Source: Rhodamnia argentea (lineage: Eukaryota > Streptophyta > Magnoliopsida > Myrtales > Myrtaceae). From it: DNA of 64,000 bases. Shown here one piece after another: positions 58,976 through 64,000 of the stretch (its first letter is position 1; each line of letters opens with the position of its first letter). The notes below the pieces were generated by a model. It was given only the letters and a program-made list of their open reading frames with translations, did no database searches and was not told the DNA's origin. The DNA lies in contig NC_063151.1 in NCBI RefSeq assembly GCF_020921035.1, forward strand, positions 28,898,934 to 28,962,933, in the 5' to 3' direction. The translations under genes and the position numbers were made by a program.

Positions 58976-61900
58976 ATGAATAAAATGGGCAGTGGCGAAG
59001 TTAACCATGATGAGGCACTGAGGGAGATTGAGGTTCTCCCGCCCTTTCCTACGGCTGATTCCGAAAATGATCACGCATGGGCCAATCCTCAGCTCAATCC
59101 AGTGGAGCAGTAGGGTTTTTCTTTCCTCTCTTTGATTTAAAAATTTTTAGTTGTAGAATTGTCTCCTCAGATTTGAAAAACATCTTGTTTTGTTGTTAGA
59201 TCTGCAATTATTCTTATCTTGTCACCTGAGTTTCTGTTGAGAAAGTGCTCTGACTTGTATCTCTTTTGTTTTTTGGCCCCCTTTTACAGTTCTGCGCAGT
59301 CAACTCCCACTCCCAATGAAGGGATGAACCTGGGGTTACAAGTTAATGCTGATGTCAAGGTGATTCCTTGTCTCATCTCCGCATGCAAAGTGCGTAAAAT
59401 AAACCCTCACAGATTGTTTTTCTCACTTGTAAGAAGGATAATGATCTGCAGATTGATTTCATCATAATATTTTAGACAAACCCTAAAACTCTTTTTTTTT
59501 TTCCAATCGAGCGTCCTATTCGTGTTAAAATGTCAAGTTCTCTAATTGCCGACTAAATCTCTCTCTAATCAATCACAGATGATGGACTTTTCCCAAACCA
59601 ATGCTCCTGCTACGCAATCTCCCGAGTCTTTTGGGGCTCAGCATTCACCGCAGGCAAGTGGTGTCTCTGATCGTGGATCGTGCTCAGATGTAGGAGGGGG
59701 AGTTGCTAGGGCTACTGATCTACTAATGAAAGTCTTGATAACTACCGACGCCACAAGGCGATCAATATTTGGCAGAGGCTTAGATGCCATGGAGGAGTTA
59801 CTGACGGTGGCCCAGATCAGGGAACCATTATGGCAACTCCAAGATGATGGCGTGACCGAGCTATTACATGATTTTGAGTACAAACGAATGTTTAACAAGG
59901 GAGATCCAGCTCAACAAGATCTCCTCCCTGAGGAAGTCGCCGATAACGAATGGGGGAGGCTGCCAAGGCCAAATCCATCCGACACCAATGAATTTCTGAA
60001 CTCATCCCCAGAACAGGTGGTGAGAGCTCCTACAATAGGAAGGCTCAAGACTGAAGCTTCCCGAGAAACCGCTGTCATCAATATGGATCGGTTTCGTCTT
60101 GTTGCAATGCTAATGGATGTGGTGGGACTGGTTTCCTTATTAACTAGTCAACATACATAACTGTTTTCAACACACTAATGTCCTTTTTTCTTTGGATCAT
60201 TCTCAGAATCAATGGTCGGAGAATTTCTCCAACATTGTGTCGAGGCCCGCTGTATTAGGAGTCTTGTATCCCGGCACACCAGGGACTTATGATGGGGCTT
60301 TACAAGTGGTATGTTGGCGATTCCTTGCATTTTAACCATATTACGAGTGTATGTGGCTATAAAATTGCTTGTTCATCACCCCATATTGGCCAACGGAGGA
60401 GTTGACGAAATGTAATTAGTCAACTTCATTTCCCTATATCTTTTCGCATATTATATCGACCTATTTATGAGTAAAGATGCGTTACTTTTGCATGAATAAG
60501 TTCATGAAAAACCAACATATGTTGGCTGATCCTCTCCACATCTCCCTCACCATTGCTGTGGAATAATTAACGGAGAATGTTAAGAGTATATCCTGAGCTT
60601 CTCACCGTTTCTTGAATGACAATCGATGTTCTACATCACCTTGTTCAAACATTAGAATTTAAATTATATACGGAAGGAAATTTCCATGAATACATGACTT
60701 CGAGCTTGTGGTTGGGGACAAGGTGTTCACTTCTAGCGAGAACTATCAAAATATTTGACTAGAATACTAGTGTGCTATGAGTCTAAGTCTATCGTTTGAA
60801 CTGCCTAAACCTCGATCAATGATTACATGCCCTTTTCTCATCTTTAATTTCTGGATGTAGTTCCAAAGCTAGTTAGACAATACACCCATGTGTTCAAACT
60901 GGATGTTCTATAGATTTAAACAGTCATTTCCAACACTAGCTAATTCTTTTTTCTTTAATCTGTCTCCTAGATGTCTGCAGAATTTCATATCCCTACCGCA
61001 CTTGTTCCCGCGAGATCTGTCCAGTTTGCTAGGTACTGCAAACAGCTTGACCGTGACCTGTGGGGAATAGTCGATTATTCACTAGAGTGCATGTTCCATT
61101 CTTCATACAGCAAGTACCAAAGGAGGCCATCGGGTTGTCTTATACAAGAATTATCAAATGGTTCCTCTAAGGTTTGACTCTTAAGTTTAATCAATGCTCG
61201 ACACGTATCATATTCAGTTTAATTGATGTATCCATCTATGTATAGCTACTTATGATACAAACAAATGCATCACATAAAAAAAAAAAACATATAATTAAAC
61301 GGGGAATGACATAATTATAGTTATGTTCCCAACTATGTTTTTTGTGCATTTAGGTCACTTGGGTTGAGAATGGAGGAGTGGACTATACCTCAATCCACAG
61401 CATCTACAGGCCAATTGTTTCCTCTGGATTTGCATTTGGTGCAAAGCGCTGGATTTCTGCCATCACCAGACAAGCTGAATGGCTTGAAGCTCTAATGGAG
61501 CCAAATCAGAATGCCACATTCTACAATGGTAAATGAACTTCACACACACACCAAAAAGGAAAAAAAAAAAACAAAACAAAACCCTTTTCTTGCTATTCTT
61601 TTATGAGTAACACAGTTTCATGATGGTTGATGCAATTATTAGCTAACACCTTCTTTATGATTTTTGGCGTATTATGTGAAGTGGTGATACCACAAAATGG
61701 GAGGGAGAATCTGTTGAAATTGGCCGAGAGAATGATGAGAACTTACTTTGAGGAAGTGAATGGCTGTGCATCCAATATGTGGTCTCCCTTGTTAGCAGCA
61801 AGTGGAGCTAAAGATATGAGGGTGACCACCAGGACCAACTATGGCGGAGACATTGGGAAGCCTTATGGATCTTCCATTGCTTTCACCACCTCGATCGGCC

Positions 61901-63296
61901 TCCCGTATCCAGTCAAAAAAGTGTTCAATTTCCTCTCTGATGGGACTCTCCGAGATAAGGTACTATGCAATCTACATAAATACGAGAAAAAAAATAAGTC
62001 AGTGAAAGAATGAAGGATTGAGTGCAATATTTTGAGTATTGTCATAGATTCTAATGAGTTGTTTTATTGAGATATGCTTCACTGAGTTAACTATCTAAAA
62101 CATATAGAACTGCCTGTGGATTGAAATGATGAAAGTTTTCATTGCATCGACAAAGTCAAGCGGGATGCATTTTTTCTGCTCGTGGTGAATGTCGATGCCG
62201 GAATCATTCCGGCACTCTGGTTAAGTGACAGTCTTAATCATAGTCTTACATTAGCTGATCTTGGTACTTCTCCTCTCCTTTTTCAGTGGGATGTTCTTGC
62301 TCATAACTGTGTCATTCGGGAAGCCGCGCACATCTCCACAGGAGCAAATCCAGCCACTCGCGTGTCCATTATGCAAGTCGGGGTAAGTCCTAAAACTCTT
62401 TTCATCCTCGCCTTATCAGATCCCATACACGTTAGAAAAACCACATTTAGTTTGACAGCCTTGCCTTTGTTCTCTTCGCAGCCGGCTCTGAACTATGCCT
62501 CTGTCCTTCACTTGCAAAACGCTTACTCGGACCCAACAGGCTCTTATATTGTTTATGCTCCCGTCGACCTTGGAGCGGTGGCCTCGGTCCTAAATGGTGG
62601 GAACCCAGATTGGGTGGGCATTTTGCCTTCTGGTTTCGCAATTCTGCCCGAGAAGCCAACTGTGCCTGGAGGAGATAGCCGCGGAAGTCTCTTGACTATT
62701 GCATTTCACATCATGGACATGTCCGGAAGAGTGCAAGGTAATATACTCCCTGGTGAGGTAGCTGATGAAGTCTACAAGATCACCTCAGGAACTGTGGATG
62801 CAATCCATGCTGCTCTGGTGGCTCACATAGAAGCGGACGCCCTTCGCGAAAGAAGAGTTTGGATAATGCGACCGAACATTTACACCAGTAAGCTTGTTTT
62901 TTTCTCTAATCTTCTCTTCGAGAGTCCAGTTCTTTTTCAAGAGTTACACGCTAAGTTGGTCTTGAGAACAAGCTAATTGCTATTTACTTTGTTTTTAATA
63001 CGTGATTTTTCATCTTCTTATGCAACCGAAATACATAAAATACATGCAAAATATCTTCCTCTAGAATAGTAATGCTAGTTAACCAAGTCTTCACTAGCAT
63101 TCTGACCCATGATATACACAAAAAGTATTTTGCATAGATACATCTTAATAACATAAATATCATTACGTGATTGCCTAACTCTATGCAGAGCTGCACCATC
63201 CATCTTTTTTGAGATTTTATCTTAACCGAGTTTGTTGTTATTGCAGTTGTTCTGGGGGAGGAAAGGGCAAGGGAATTAGGCGGAGCGGATCTGTAG
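58976..63296 (+). CDS. HD-ZIP class IV-like START protein lacking homeodomain and leucine zipper
   Basis: Exons 58976-59109, 59290-59359, 59579-60121, 60207-60308, 60971-61171, 61354-61528, 61682-61959, 62287-62382, 62482-62887 and 63247-63296 join in frame to 684 aa. After about 130 residues without known domain comes the class IV START domain (MEELLTVAQIREPLWQ, TEASRETAVINMDRFRLVAMLMDVNQW, RPSGCLIQE, KVTWVE). Then the START-adjacent region: LKLAERMMRTYFEEV, MRVTTRTN, LRDKWDVLAHN, YIVYAPVDLGAV, GFAILPEKP. Normal members (HDG, ANL2, ROC types) are about 700-800 aa with a homeodomain and zipper-loop-zipper ahead of START. Here the 68 residues of exons 1-2 replace them. All splice sites and the frame are intact, so it looks functional, perhaps a lipid-sensing or partner-binding regulator without DNA binding (inference). 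It might be a lineage-specific truncated paralogue. Confidence 0.88.
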
Positions 63297-64000
63297 GATG
63301 CCGCCCGAATATGTCTGTTATAGATAAAAACTGTCATTTGTCGTAGGAAAAATATAAGTGTGACTTGAACTCTTTTAATTTATCATGTCGCCTGTAGTGT
63401 CTGTGAATGTTTGTCAGCGAGACTCTCCCTTATTGTGTGTTGTGAAAAATCTCTTTGTAAGGCGTCGGAGGTTGTATAAGCTGTGTAAGTTGACCTGGGT
63501 TTCAAGTTAAACGCCGATGTCGTGATGCATCATTGGGACAAGTGGTTTTGCTTCTTCTTTTTATCTTTAAGCCACAATGATGTGTTGTGTGTTTAGTAAG
63601 GAATATGTTGCTTATCCATGATCTATCTCTTCTGACGTTGAATCTTCTAGCTCAAGCTGGTGATCCAAACCTGGTGGCAGTCTCGTGGTGTGCGTGGATT
63701 GATTAACGTGCACTCGCTTGCACGTAGACGATCATTGAAAAGGGTCTTTTCTTTTCACTATTATTGACCTGTTTTCCTGCAAAATCCAAGCTTGTTTCTT
63801 CATTCACTTTCAGTACATCGACGTTTAGAAGAGTGAACATTATGGCTCAGAAAGCATGCATGAGGTCACTCTTTCGTCGACTATCTCGGCGCAGATTATC
63901 TTTGGAGTCTCCTTATCTGCCTGCTAAAGGGAAATTGCCTTTAAAAAGGGGCTAGGTATAATACGATAAACGCAGGCCAAGTCTAGAAAAGAACTTCCTT
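63297..64000. other. 3' UTR of START gene and downstream spacer
   Basis: 63297-63540 is probable 3' UTR. A 63-codon ORF at 63764-63955 is Arg/Leu/Ser-rich and has no recognised family. No gene is supported before the window ends. Confidence 0.4.

Noticed and set aside
1..64000. CRISPR array, bacterial operon or viral genome
   Set aside because: Repeats are microsatellites, LTRs and TIR elements. Genes have spliceosomal introns and plant families only.

Overview
The window is nuclear DNA of a dicot-like flowering plant. Genes are split by many GT-AG introns, spacers are AT-rich, and plant-only families are present (COBRA-like, early nodulin-like, HD-ZIP IV-type START, plant mobile domain). 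Plant LTR retrotransposons and TIR elements fill the gaps. The sequence alone does not name the species.

Gene-rich left half (1-38 kb). In order: a DDRGK1/UFBP1 homologue (+, 8 coding exons, 299 aa), a long-type COBRA-like GPI-anchored protein (+, 2 exons, 662 aa), a TBC-domain Rab-GAP (-, 11 exons, 458 aa), an early nodulin-like phytocyanin (+, 2 exons), a membrane-bound PDI 5-4/ERGIC-type protein (-, 15 exons, 479 aa), a tRNA-Gly(CCC), and a small VUP1-like gene (-, 2 exons). Exon joins were worked out by hand from splice sites, reading frame and family similarity, and every junction keeps frame. DDRGK1, COBRA-like, TBC and PDI5-4 homologues also lie close together on Arabidopsis chromosome 4 (recalled, to be checked), so this looks like an ancestral block. 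The genes share no single pathway, although DDRGK1, PDI5-4 and the TBC Rab-GAP are all endomembrane functions.

Repeat-rich right half (39-55.6 kb). At 39.1-41.6 kb two 145-bp Copia LTRs enclose a reverse-transcriptase fragment that points the wrong way, with a 1.13-kb solo LTR nested inside it. Two related 1.2-1.4-kb TIR elements lie at 34-35.2 kb and 42.7-44.1 kb. The main structure is a 10.8-kb tandem retrotransposon array at 44765-55568: LTR-internal-LTR-internal-LTR-internal-LTR, bounded by one perfect 5-bp target-site duplication (AACCT). No gag or pol is visible. Each internal unit instead carries, antisense to the LTRs, a plant-mobile-domain gene or its remains.

Right end (58-63.3 kb). 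A + strand gene with 10 coding exons encodes a 684-aa protein with the START and START-adjacent regions of HD-ZIP class IV factors but no homeodomain or leucine zipper. Its 5' UTR intron contains tandem duplications.
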